A DNA stretch of 64,000 bases from Serpula lacrymans var. lacrymans S7.9 (Eukaryota; Basidiomycota; Agaricomycetes; Boletales; Serpulaceae): NCBI RefSeq assembly GCF_000218685.1, contig NW_006763298.1, positions 878,049 through 942,048 of the forward strand, in the 5' to 3' direction. Shown here piece by piece: positions 34,862 through 47,160 of this stretch. Made by a program: the position numbers and the translations under genes. How positions within the stretch are numbered: the stretch's first letter is position 1; the number at the start of each line of letters is the position of its first letter. The notes under the pieces are model-generated. The model was not told where the DNA came from, ran no database searches, and worked only from the letters and a program-made list of their open reading frames with translations.

Positions 34862-37306
34862 CTACAATGGCCAGTCCAATTTCTCTCCAAAGTTCCAGTG
34901 CACTGCTTTCACAGAGGTGTATTCGTCTAAAGCGTAGCTACCCAGTTCTCGGCCTGGATGGAGGTCGTTATGTTCATATCAAGTACTATTATGGAAACGA
35001 CACATACCGATGCCGCTCTGTTTTTTACCGCCAAACGGTACGTTATTGTTCAAAAGATTGTACTGGTTGATCCAGACCTGACCGAATAAAATCACATTAC
35101 ACTCGTGGATTAAAGCTGTTCGGTACTTACAGTTCCTGCTTCAAGCATGGACGACACGCGCATACATTGATTGGCATCGTCTGTAATAAAGGGTAAAATA
35201 TGTATTACTGCTTGATAGTGTACCAAATGATCTGGACTTACTAGAGTGAAGTCCAGCACCGAGGCCATAAGTCGTGTCATTTGCCAACGTTATGGCTTCC
35301 TCTTCAGTGCTGAACCTTCCGACTGACAGAACTGGGCCGAAGATCTGGTGCAAACTCGTCAGCAGAGGTCAAAGCGAAAAACGTAGCAACCGTGGACTGC
35401 TAGAAATTTTTACCTCTTCCTGGACCTGTACACATCACGCCTCGTCAGATACCTAATACGTCTCACAGAGGCCAGCTTGGAAGACTTACGATCTTCATGC
35501 TCTGTGTGATATCCGTGAATACTATCGGGTTATGTCGTCAGTGTTCAATGCAGATGGGAAAGAGGCACCAAAGCGAAAACTTACTAGTGGGGTCGACGAA
35601 GTAACCTTTCCCAGGTCGTTTCTCGCCGCCAAGTATCGCCTTTGCACCCTGGGATTTTCCACTCTCTATATACCCCATCACTTTGTCGTATTGTGTTTTA
35701 GACACCTATACGCAGGATGATAGCTTTGAGTCAGCTTGGAAGGGTACGGCACATCAAAGTGGAGAGGCCTACCAACGGCCCTCCGGCGGTTTTCTCATCA
35801 AAGCCATCACCTACAACGAGCTGCTTCGACTTCTCAACAAGCAATGATACGAATTTGTCGTATATCGAATTCTGAACGTACAGCCGCGAACCGGCCGTGC
35901 AGTCCTGGCCAGTGTTGTACAGGATGCCCAAAGCGGCCCAGTTAGCTGCCTGATCAAGATCCGCGGATTCAAACACGAGATGTGGTGATTTACCACCGAG
36001 TTCAAGAGAGACCTGTATTAGGTGCATTAGTTGTTAACCCGTCGCAGAATTGCATTGTCTTCAGAGACGTCATCTTATACCTTCTTCAAATTGCTCTTGG
36101 CTGCCGCTTCCATGATCTTACGACCAGTAATAGTCGATCCTGTGAACGCCACTTTATCGACGTCCTTGTGTGATGCCAATGCGGCGCCACCAACGGATCC
36201 CAGGGAGGGAACAGTGTTCACTACGCCTGGAGGGAAACTTGAATGCGAAAGGTTCACATTACAAGAGGTTAACATCGAGAATGAGACACTTACCCAGCTT
36301 CGACGATGAGCTGTGATAGCATCAGAGCGGTTAGGGGCGTCAACTCGGATGGCTTCATCACGATGGTGCAACCACACGCTAGTGCGGGAGCTACCTTCCA
36401 AGCCCTGGAGGTTCGTCAGCGTTATCGTTATGCACGCCCTTTTGGATGCTGTTTTTGCGTACCACATGTTGATGGGATAGTTCCATGGGATTCTACGGAA
36501 CAGGGACAATGTTGGTATTTGTGGAGAAGTAATATAATGAGTTGCTTACATTTGTCCACAAACGCCAATAGGATCATGACGAGTGAAAGCCAATTTTGTC
36601 TTGTTGTCGACTTCGATGGTCTATATACGATGGCATTATATCTCGTGCTATAAACACCAGATCATTAATATCCTACCTGACCCAGAATCTTATCAGCCCA
36701 ACCAGCGTAGTAACGTAGACACTGGATGCTGTCGCCGATATCGAAGTCCCTGCGAGAATAGCCTTAGTTCTATTCGAGTGTATCGGGAGTGAAGACGGTT
36801 ACCTAGCAATTCTGACAGGCTTTCCATTGTTAAGACTCTCGACCTCAGCAAGCGCCTGCGCGTCCCTCTCCATAAGATCGGCGAGCTTGTTCAGTAACCT
36901 GGATCTTTCAAATCCAGTGACATTCTTTCCCCATGTCGTCTTGAATGCTTGACGAGCAGCCGCAACAGCTATGTCGATATCTTTCGCGGATCCTATACTG
37001 ACAAGTTATGCTCTATAACATGGTAAACGAATTTTGAGGATATCGTTACCTGCAACTACGGAACAAAGAGGTTCTTCAGTAGCGGGATTGATAGTACTGA
37101 ATGATGTCAGTGTGGTATCTTATCGGGTTCAGGACAAAGCCGTACTGAATGAGCTCTTGAGAGTCTGCTGAGGGGACGAACTGGTTGTTGATGAACAAGC
37201 CAGAAGGGATGGTTACCTCGCGGTTGGTAGCAGGGATGACGATACGTGCTGTCTGTGCCATGGTCGTTCGAGCAATAAAGAGGAGTCGGCGAGAAGTAGA
37301 GAACAT
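34862..37306 (-). CDS. NAD(P)-dependent aldehyde dehydrogenase (class 1/2 type)
   Basis: Oxidises aldehydes to acids. Seen: ATG at 37306 ([18 protein letters not shown]). A second Met 16 codons later could give a cytosolic form, while the longer Arg/Ser-rich start could target mitochondria. Next come [73 protein letters not shown], the catalytic-base Glu in [10 protein letters not shown], the nucleophile Cys in [24 protein letters not shown] and [14 protein letters not shown]. It ends GEKLDWPL and TAG at 34862-34864. At least a dozen introns. All key catalytic residues are present; substrate is not determinable from sequence. Confidence 0.93.
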
Positions 37307-38249
37307 CTGACTTGTGCGATAAGCCCCCGGTTATAAAGCCGCGCGCTAATTGAATGTTTTGCTCTTTTGGATATCTTTGAAAGGACGAAATGTGATTTCG
37401 TCTCATGTGGTATCTCACGCCGCGTCATATGCCATCGAATTTCACCCAGCGAGCGACGGAGGGAGATCTCTAAGCGAGGAGTTCCCCGATACGACAACCA
37501 TGAAGCTGTGATATAAACCGATAGAGAAGAGAATATGATGCGGATAGCGGTTTAGATACTTAATGCACCATAAAGACTTTCTGGTGTCACGACTGTACTT
37601 ATCAAGAGCATATACACGGTGTCTAGATAACCTACCAAAATGGCAAACAACTCCCACGCTGTCTTTTAGGGTCACAGCCACGGTACACGACATGATGCAT
37701 GTTGCATTTACACCGCGACCTTCAAGTTCTCTGTGGTTCTTACTATTGGTAGTCTGGACAAGGCTCAGCGCCTATTAGAAACATGGTCAGTACATTTGGC
37801 TCACCTCTGTATCTGTGCTGATGCGCAGCAGTCCGCGCTCTTCAACTTCCAATCACTACTTCTTGTGATTTTACTTCTCATCTGCACCTGCACTTACGTT
37901 CGTGCTGTAGCACCTCGTCTGGTCGACAGAAACAAAAACGGGTCAGTGCAATCAAATGCAAAGAGATTATCTTACTAAACTTGTGCAAAGGTTTCTTGGA
38001 CTATTCTTCATGTCTGCTAGAATTGGTGCGTCTCGTCTGGTTCCATTCACGTCCACGTTCGTGGCTTACCTCGCGACTTCTTTACCTTCTAGGAGAGCGT
38101 CTATCACCTTACGTCGCCTTTGCCTGTGTAGCAATGGCACTTACCATGCTAGTGCAGTAGTGGTACATGGCATTCTATTATAGCTCTACATGAAATCGAC
38201 AGCCAGGAACAAAAAGATCGCTACATGTCAGTGTTCAGTCCATATCAAC
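37307..38249. other. intergenic between ALDH and SMC2
   Basis: Only short frames without recognisable products. It contains the ALDH promoter (left) and the SMC2 3' flank (right). Confidence 0.5.
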
Positions 38250-41200
38250 CTATGCAACAGCCGTCCGCCGCCCCCGTCGTCCTCCCTGTCCATCCTCTTC
38301 ATTATTCCTATCTCCACCATATAACGACGAAGAAGACCGCTGCGCCGTTCGCTCAACGATAGATGTGCCGTCTCGGAAACGCGCTCGGAAAAGCACGTTC
38401 GCATTCGTAAACAACCCTTCTTTCAGCGATACGACGATGAATTGGGAGCCTTTGAAACGTGTGCGTAAGAGCTGTCCGATATGTTGAGTGTGAGAGAGGT
38501 CGAGGGCGGCATCAATTTCATCTAGGATGTACATAGGAGCGGGTTTAAATTGGAGCAAGGCCATGATCAAGGAAAGAGCTATGAGTGACCTATACCCAAA
38601 CCATCAATCAAACATAATCGACGAAGATGAGAAGGTTAATGATGAACAGACCGTTGACCTCCACTAAGTTCAGTTAAACTCTGCTTCCAAACACTTCCCA
38701 GGCGGACTTTGACCTCGAGGCCTTGCATTAGATCTTGGCCTTCTGGTGGCTGCAGCTTGGCAAAATTGCCTGGTAGTAACTCGCCAAAGATTCCTCCGAA
38801 GTCGCTGAAAAGATGTCTGGTTATGTTGGTGCCAGAAGATAAAAACTGATTATCCTACCCATTCACTTTCTCCCAGGTCTTTTCAAGCGCATCTCGTTTA
38901 TATCGGTCCAACTCCTCAATGGTCACTTCAATCTTCTTCTTGTCCTTTAGAACAGTGTCCAACATCTTGTTCAGTTCAGATTCTTTCTTCTCGACGCTAG
39001 TAATGAAGATGAGTTGGATGAGATCAAAAAACGAACACGAGCGCAACGCACGTATCAATCATATTTATGACTTTCGGGTTGATCTTCTTCTTCATTCCTT
39101 TCTGTCTTTGTTCGAGTTCTACTGCCTTATCTCTCAAGCCCCCTATGTCTACCGTCGAAAAGTCGTACTGCGAACCCGATTTACCGAATAGGCTATATTT
39201 CCCAAACATTATAACTGATACTGATTCCGAAGGAAGTTACTCACTGATGTTCCTCCTGGATCCACTCATATTGTTTCTCCAGGTTTGTCACGAAGGTGGT
39301 AAGATGAGCTTTCTCTTTCGCTAACGCTTGCAAATCATGATCCAACTTCTTGAGGCTAAGGTCCGCGTCTGACACCGCTTGCTTTTTGTTCTTGATCACT
39401 TTCTCAAGTTCCTTTAACTCGTTGTCGAATCGCGATAACGTAGCGCGTTCCTCTTGCAACTTTCGATCTGCCTTGGCATGGGCTGTCTCGCTGTTCTCCA
39501 ATTGATCGATTAGCTTGCTCAGCTCCTTCTGCAGCTTTGCTATTCCAGCCCGAGCCTCTTCCACTGATTGTTGCGATGTGCTTATATCCTTTTCCATTTG
39601 CTCTGTGGGATGGTTAAGAAACAGTGACATTAATGCATAATGAACGTACCGAGTTCCAGTTTCGCAGTCTGAACCTCCTTTTGATGTGTCTTCACCCCAA
39701 CTGCTTGTTTCTGAAGCGCTGCCTTCTGCTTCGAGATACTTGCCTTATCACATACACAACCCAGAAGTCAACGCCAAAGCCAACAGTACAGAAACAGAAG
39801 ACTGGTATGTACCTTGAGTTCGTCGATTTTGCCTTCTTTATTGTTCTTAAACTCGTCCATGTCCTTCTCGAGCTTCTTGCATTCCTCTTTGGCGGCCGAC
39901 TGTTTATCCTTGGCGTTCTGCACGGCCTGTTTCAAGTCGGTTATGGTCTGTTTCAAGGCCTCAACTTCTGTTCCGAGCTGCAGGATTTTCCTTAAAAAGT
40001 GACAGGTATAGAAATTCTGAGAACGTACCCTCGAAGCACTGCTCCCGCCAACCTGTTCTTCCAAGAGGTTCATCTCATGCTGTTTGATATCCAACTCCCT
40101 TGAAAGCTTCTTCCACCGCTCCCGCTTATCGCGACCCTTTTCATCATCTGCTTCCAAGGCAGCCAAGCGTGCCTTTGCTTCTTCTAATTTGTGCTCCGCT
40201 TCGAGAAGCTCTTGCACCTTGATCAGCATGCCACTTCCACTAGGTGCCGACCCACCGCTGAGAGTGCCAGATGGGTCATAAACGTCGCCGTCAAATGTCA
40301 CTGAGCGTGCACCGCCGACTTCTTTGGAAAACGTTACGAGCTTCGCGGATTCTGCGTCCGCACAGATGAGCGTGTCACCAAAAACATAGGCCATTGCGTT
40401 GGCGACGTCTTGAGGGTAGCCAATGAGGGATAACGCGAGGTCAACTTTACCAGGTGCCAACTGCGATGCGGTAGCAAGTTTCTAAAAAGCAACGTTATAA
40501 TTGTTTTTTCTTCTGCCAAAGCATAATAAGACAGACTCTGTTGTTCATGACGTTGGCATTGATTTTGTTTAAGGGAATGATAGTAACGCGTTTCTTTAGC
40601 CTACCATTCTGTAAGAGTTCTTTGCCGATCCGCTCGTCTTCGACAACGACATTATACAGTTTACCTCCTGCCGTGATTTCTAGTGCCGTGGATTTGTTGT
40701 AGTGTTGTTGGCCTATCGAAACTAAGGATGCAACGAGTCCCTTCACTTTTGAGTGGTCGAAATTAGCATGCGGCGGCGTATAGTTAAAATCGAGAGCCGA
40801 AAGACGTTGCTTCACTGCATCTCGTTCCTACACCGACTTTTAGTAGACAGATTTTTCCTGCAAGAAATTAACGTACCTCTGTAAACTGACGCACTTGCCC
40901 CTTGGCCGTCTTCATAGCCACTTCATGTTCATGCTCTTTCTCCGCGCTCCACCCACAGTCTGCAACCTGTCGTCGGAATTTCTCCACGTTTGCTTTCATA
41001 TTCTCTAGATTTTTCTTCCCTTCCCCCGCTTCCCTCTCCACTGCCTTCCACCGCCCCTCCAGCGTCTTGAGCTCTTTCTCGCTCATTCCTAGCTTGACTC
41101 GGCTTTGCTCTTCCTCGGCACTAGCTTGAGCGATACGTGCTTTTGCATCAGCAAGCTGACCCATATATCCTCCACCTGAGTTACCCGCTTTACTAGACGA

Positions 41201-42580
41201 AAGCCCCGTAAGCAGGGTTTGTAGCAGCTCCTCTGCATTCGTCACTGCAGTTTGGGTTTCATTGTGCTTGTCCTTAACAGTCGTGTACGACTTGTCGAGG
41301 TCTTGAACCTGCTTTTCTTTCTGTCCCAGGGACTCCTGGAGGTCCTTCAGTTCTGTCTCCATACCGGCGGCTTTAGTCTCCTCGTCCGCGATTGTCCCAT
41401 TCTTGATCTCAACCTGAGTCCTGATTTTGACTAACACCTTCTCCAGCTCCGCTACTTCTTCTTCGTGTTTCTTCAGCTTCCCACCCTTCTTCATCTCTTC
41501 CTCCTTCTTCGCTATCACCTCTTCGCAAGCTTTCTCAGCCTCCGCCCCCTCTCGTACAAAACGCTCTCTGTCCTTCTTCGTCTTCACCATATCTTTCTCC
41601 TTCCTATCCATTTCATTTTGCTTCTTCTCCGCTCTCTCATGTCCGTCTGTCCATTCCCACGCACGCAACACCCTCCCAATTCGTTCTAGCTCAGAACATG
41701 CCTTTTGCCATTGAAGGAACGACTTTTTCTCTTCCCGCAGTCCGTTGAGTTTAGGTTTAATTTCCTCGTGCAATAACGACTCTATTTCTTGCACCCGCTT
41801 CTCCTTTTTCCCCATGGTCTTCTTTGCCTTGTCTTTCCGTTCTTCGAACATACGAGTTCCTGCAGCTTCTTCCACCATGCCTAGAATCTCTTGTGGCCTC
41901 ATGTTCAACACCTATTTTGGAAATGATGATTAGATACCCCTGTGAATGTCACAAGGACACACCTTGGTGATGCGGCCTTGCATAATCAGGAAGTTGGGGT
42001 TGTTTATGTTGAGTTGCACGCTCTGAAACAGGGTCTGTATTGTGTGTTGCTGTGATTTGTGCCCATTCAGTAGGTACTTTGAAATATTGGGCAGAGCGAT
42101 CTGTCTGGACATTCAGCAAGCGGATAGAGAACCATGCGAACGCCACGTACCTGCCGGGTAACGGTAATCTGTTTACAATTCTCCAGACCAACCGGGCTCT
42201 TCTCCCTATCTGAGTTATCGAATACAATGGTTACGCTCGCCTTTGTGATGCCCGCTTGCCCACGTTTGTATATTAAATCCTGTTGGTTCTGAGCACGCAT
42301 CTAGACGGTAAAGCGTGTTTGAGTCGTGGATTGGGAGTAGAGCTTAACCCAGCGTACCTGGGACATGTTCGTTATTCCAAGGACAAAGCAAATCGCGTCG
42401 AGAATGTTGGATTTGCCTGAACCATTCAGACCTGTGATGGCGTTGAAAGAGGCGTCCCATCCTGTGATCTGCGTTCGAACTGGATACGATTTGAAACCTG
42501 TAGATTCACATATGAGTATCTGTGCGATTCGAGTAAAAATGCCTGTGCACACCTTCGAGAACAAGTTCCTCTATCCGCAT
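38250..42580 (-). CDS. smc2: condensin subunit SMC2
   Basis: ATPase core of condensin, which compacts chromosomes in mitosis together with SMC4. Seen: N-terminal [20 protein letters not shown], Walker [10 protein letters not shown], the SMC2-specific stretch [20 protein letters not shown], long coiled coils rich in KEKE and EE, a hinge with [16 protein letters not shown] and [12 protein letters not shown], a second coiled coil, the signature ELSGGQRS (near 38650), and Walker [14 protein letters not shown]. The C-terminus is Arg/Gly-rich, ending RRTAVA and TAG (38250-38252). The start ATG at 42580 is separated by a short intron from GFKSYP. About a dozen introns. The promoter contains an MluI cell-cycle box and is shared head-to-head (447 bp) with the DUF262 gene at 43028. 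Identity is secure. Confidence 0.96.
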
Positions 42581-42610
42581 GTTTCCAATTTACCGTGAAG
42601 AGCGATGAGC

Positions 42611-42625
42611 ACGCGTCGCGACGCG
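42611..42625. promoter_or_regulatory. MCB (MluI cell-cycle box) palindrome upstream of SMC2
   Basis: ACGCGT (42611-42616) is embedded in the perfect 14-bp palindrome CGCGTCGCGACGCG (42612-42625). This gives two ACGCG cores in inverted orientation, about 30-45 bp upstream of the SMC2 ATG. MBF-type factors bind such boxes in fungi and drive G1/S genes. Binding here is inferred. Confidence 0.55.
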
Positions 42626-43027
42626 CTCGTGTGTTGAAACCGGAGATTCAAATTTAACGTTCCGGGGTGGCCAGGGGCCGCTCGCCCACCTGACGGATAA
42701 CATACTGATGGTGCCATCGATAACCTCCTTACAATGATCTTGGAAGATAAGTCCGCGTGGCGCTGGAGATACAGGGGACTCTCGCTCTCACACGCTGCTT
42801 TTCACAATAAAAACATACCCAAGAGTGGCGGCGAACAGAAATGGAAGACCCCGAATCGCACTTTGAATATTTCGTTATTTCTGAGCTCATTCGCATCGTG
42901 TAGCTTGGGCTGAAGTTTTTGCTTTCTTGCACATCGACCTCAAAGCCTCTTTGTTCCACTCTTTCTACACCTGTAAAAGACGTTTCGTAGAAACCTCTAA
43001 AGCTGTTGCACTTGACTACAATTTAGC

Positions 43028-46000
43028 ATGTCTCTGTCTGATTTTTCAGAACTGACAGAACTTTCATCGGATGAAGATATCCCCTTGACGCAGGCAAGCG
43101 CTGCGAAGAAACGCCCTACACCCAAGAAGACTATTCGTGAATACCAGATATCACATGCCCTGCGTCCTCCGCGTACCTCGCAATACACTGCTAAATCTCT
43201 TTACGGTGCGCTTTCTTTGCCATTGTCTTGTTGACATCATGTGAAAGCTTAACTAAATTACTGACTTTGCATACAGACCAAACTGTCGATGGTTCTATAA
43301 CCCTTGAACCTGAATATCAACGAGGTGAGAATATTTACATTTACAGTCCTTGTTCCTTTGTCAAAGATCTTCAATGGCCAAAACCCCGTCCCAAGTCGAT
43401 TTGACATTCTGATACCCCATCCCTCCCCCAGGCATTGTATGGCCCGAATCAAAGCAGTCAGGACTAATAGACTCTATTTTGCGCAATTATTACATCCCGC
43501 CAATCATATTTGGTCTGTGTTAATGCCATTCCATAGTCACTGTTCTCACAAGTTTTCAGCTGTCTCGAGTTCTGATGATGGATCTGAGCTGCGTACTTGT
43601 ATCGATGGGAAGCAACGTTTGACTTCCATCCAGCGGTAAGAATCTAGATAGCTTTATCGCAGTGAAGCCACCTTTTTCTCATTTTTGTTGCTTTCCAGGT
43701 TCTTGGATGGGCAGGTCAGTCTTTAACGTTTATTGATTTACAAGGTGACTGGTGGGTTCTGACAGTTCCATTTATAGATTCCACGTTCGTATGATAACTG
43801 TACACATGTCACTCACCTGCTGAACACACTGTTCTTCCCAAATTCGCATTGCAGACAAAGACTCGTTCGTTGTTTAGTCCATCTATCTACATATGCTATA
43901 TCAAACTTTTCCTGTTTAGTTTCACTAACGAAAAGCTGTGGTACAAACAAAATGGTCAACCTAAAAGAAAACTCCTTCCGAAGCAATATATGTCAAAGTT
44001 CTCCAATAAGCAGATCGCATGCGTAGAGTACGAAAACTTGACTCAAGACCAGGAGCGGGAAATCTTCCAGGTACTCTAGCACCGATGGTCTATGAGTGTC
44101 GCTGATATCAATCACCATTAGCGTGTCCAACTTGGTGTGGCTCTCACACCTGCTGGTATATTTCCTTTGTTCTTATACGTCCTTAACTTCAACTCAGGCT
44201 TGACGTAATCTAGAGCGAATGCAAGCTATCACTGGACCATGGCCCTCATTGATAAGAGAAATCTCAATCAAGGCTCTCGGTGATGGGGGCTTTGAGGGCT
44301 ACCTCGAATGGGGTCACGCTCGTGGCCGAGATTTCCAATGTCTGGCTTCCATAGCATACCTCATCGATAAGCTGCCAAAACACACTGCCCCTGGAGCTCC
44401 ACAACTAGAGAAATGGCTCCAAGAAACAAGACCTGTCCCCCCAGAGTTTCGTGAAGACTTGGTCGATACTTTCCGCATTTTCGTCGCCCTAGCTCGTGAT
44501 AAACGATGGAGTGCTTCTCTTAACAGGCCCACACGAGTTTCCCCTATTGAATTTGTCATGATTGGTGTTCTCATCTATTCTCATCGAAAGTCATTGTCTA
44601 TGACACAGCTCTCTTCTGCTATCGAAAAATTGAGAGCTGATGTGCGCTCCAAACATGTTGACATCCGTTCCAACTCCAAAGTTACCAAAGATATGCTAAA
44701 CTTTATTACCTTGAAGGTCAAGTCAATCGGTCTCAGAAGTGATGGTGAGGGTGACCAACCAGCTATGGGGACAGTTGTTGTCCCGCAAACCACAAAGCGG
44801 AAACGAGCAGTTTTACGTAGTGACGACGAGGATGAGGACGAGGAACCCAAACCACCACGAAAGAAGTCCCCCGCCAACCCTAAAGCTGATGCAAAAGTCA
44901 AAATTACCAAGACCACATCTTCCAGTAAGGTACATTCCAAAATCTCCATATGTTTCTAATGATGCTATAGCACCTAAAACTTCCAATAAGACACCAGCAT
45001 CTCAGCCATCCAGTTCTCAAGTTAAAGTTTCTATTCCAAAAGTTCAGGCTGTTCCTTCCAATTCAGGTACATCATCCTCCAGGTCAACTCCAATTATCAA
45101 AGCCCCTCCTCCAACACAGACCCCCCGAGTACCCATTCCTCGCCCGCTCAGTAAAGCCCAAGTAAATTCAGGGATGCAGTCTGCCACTCCAACACCAAAA
45201 GTTTCACAAACACCAGTTCCGGCTTCAAAATTGGCCTCCACATCAAAAGCAGCCTCACCAACAGATGTACAGGCATTTCGGGCACCAATGCGGTCTACCC
45301 CAAATTCGGTACCAGTGCCTCCCAGGCCTGTTTCCACTGCGACACCCTCAATTAAGACTGAACTGCAAACTCAAACAAATGTTGCACCCAAGTCCATTGT
45401 GTCTCCCATCCCGCCTACACCTAGTCGAGAAGCCTCTAGCTCATCTTTAGCCTTGCGAGACAGATTGGCTCCTATTCGAGCTGCAAAAGCTGCTATTGGT
45501 GGGCAGTCTGGGCCTGCACCACAGAATCCGTCTCCAATGGCAGGGATCGAAGTTACTCGTGTTCCTGATTCAAAGCAAAGCCCGGGAACTGGCAGTAATA
45601 TACCATCCCAAGTAACAGTTGATCCTAGGCGTCCACCTCCTGCACCTCCAGAACCGAGCAGCTTTGGCAGTTCACAACCAATTCAGCAGCAAGTTATGCA
45701 ACCCCAGTCACAACCCCAGGTCCCTCCACACTCTGCGCCATCTCCAACAATACCTTCAACTGTACTAAGAGGCCAAGAGATTGACCGGGCATCGATTGAG
45801 GCCATCCTGGCGAGGGCTGGTATTAGAAAGCCGCCACCAGCTCCTCCTCCTAATACTCAACAGGGACCACAACATACACAGCCAAGTGTGCAGGGTAACA
45901 CAGCAGCAAATGCCAGCGATAACTCCCCTCGTTCGCAACCTCCTAGTAATAGTGGGACACCGACGTTACCTAGTTTTCTCCCGTCACTGTTCCAGAGGCT

Positions 46001-46565
46001 CGGTGTAGTACAGCCGCAACCAAATTCTCAGAGTCTAGATGACAATGATAATGGGGCCGCTATGGCACCGAGTCATTCACCTAGAGTTCCTACGGGCGCG
46101 TCTGCACTGAGCGCACCTCAGTCGCCTGTGGCTCCTCCGACAGCTCCAAGGCAAATGAGTGGGAGCAGCATCACCAATCCCTCTACTCTCAATCATCCAT
46201 TACCTAGTCGGCCTATGTTACCTATCCAAACTGGCTCCTTACCTCCACCACCAAATTCAGGATCTAGTGCAGGATTCCCTCCCCCTCCGACCTCAGCTTC
46301 ATCCACAGGTTCACATCATGAAGAAAGGCGGGGTAGCGACTATGATAGACGAGCAAGTGATCATCGCCGGACTTCAGCTCCCTATGACCGTGATTACTAC
46401 CGGTCTGAGGAACGCTATAGTAGGAGAGGGTCTGCGGCCCATGAGAGAAATCGTGACAGAGACAGCCAAACGGATAGGGATTGGGGCAGATCCCGAGATA
46501 GTGGTTGGTCTGGGAGAGCGGGCAGGGAAAGAGACTATGCAAACAGGCACAGCAGGCGACCGTGA
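43028..46565 (+). CDS. DUF262 (GmrSD N-terminal-like) protein with long Pro-rich and Arg/Asp/Ser tail, copy A
   Basis: My exon model (11 exons) gives 2907 nt, an exact 968-residue protein. The N-terminus is acidic (MSLSDFSELTELSSDEDI). The DUF262 domain starts near residue 65: LEPEYQRGIVWPESKQ, LIDSILRNYYIPPIIF, then CIDGKQRLTSIQRFLDG with DGKQR at 118-122. In bacteria the equivalent DGQQR motif belongs to the ParB-like NTPase fold of GmrS, SspE and BrxU restriction proteins. The rest of the folded part (KLWYKQNG, EYENLTQDQEREIFQRVQ, ARGRDFQCLASIAYLIDKL, KHVDIRSNSKVTKDMLNF) ends near residue 400. Then come KRKR/acidic patches, about 450 residues of Pro/Ser/Gln-rich sequence, and a tail rich in Arg, Asp and Ser (DYDRRASDHRRTSAP). 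No HNH/DUF1524 half is visible. Exons 5-7 are microexons of 16, 7 and 10 nt. Function unknown; likely nuclear by composition. Confidence 0.85.
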
Positions 46566-47160
46566 ACACTCTCAGAGTCGGGTGTTCGGTTTGGAGAGAG
46601 CAAGGTAGCGAGTGAACGATGGGTTGTGGGTCCATGGGGGTGCCGTATGTGAAGGTATTTATCATTCGGTTCACGGTGCTTTTTGCAGACGCCCATGGTC
46701 CTTCTCAAAGAAAAATGTGCTGTCCTTGAGTTCATCCCTTGGCGCCTGAATCGGCAACATCCGCTTCCATCATTCATTCATTCACCATTTCGGGGCAACC
46801 ACGCTGAAGCCTCTCAAACGAGCCCGAAAAATATGCATTCCTTCCCGGGAGATGCTAGCCATCACACCAAAGATACAATACCCTTCCTCATCTTTGCGAC
46901 GATTATAATGTTATCTAAAACTATACGTGTCTAATCCCAAAAGATACCAAGTCAACATGTACATGTACATGTAGGAAGTATGTATGTAGTACGAACCAGA
47001 CATTAAACTCAAAAAGATTGTTAGACTATGAGAAGAAGATTAGACGCTGCCGATAAGTCTATACCATATCAGGTCCTAGAAGTTCGATTCTCGAGCGTCA
47101 AGTCGATTAAATGAAAGCCTGCCCTCCGAGCATCTGCCAGAACACTGAAGCGTGTTTTCC
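46566..47160. other. convergent 3' flanks
   Basis: Region between the 3' ends of the DUF262 gene and the six-hairpin glycosidase. A short ACATGT-type repeat lies near 46955-46972. No gene is seen. Confidence 0.5.

Noticed and set aside
46159..46608. Long alternative plus-strand frame inside the DUF262 copy A last exon
   Set aside because: It is an out-of-frame shadow of low-complexity coding sequence; the exon model in the other frame sums exactly to whole codons.
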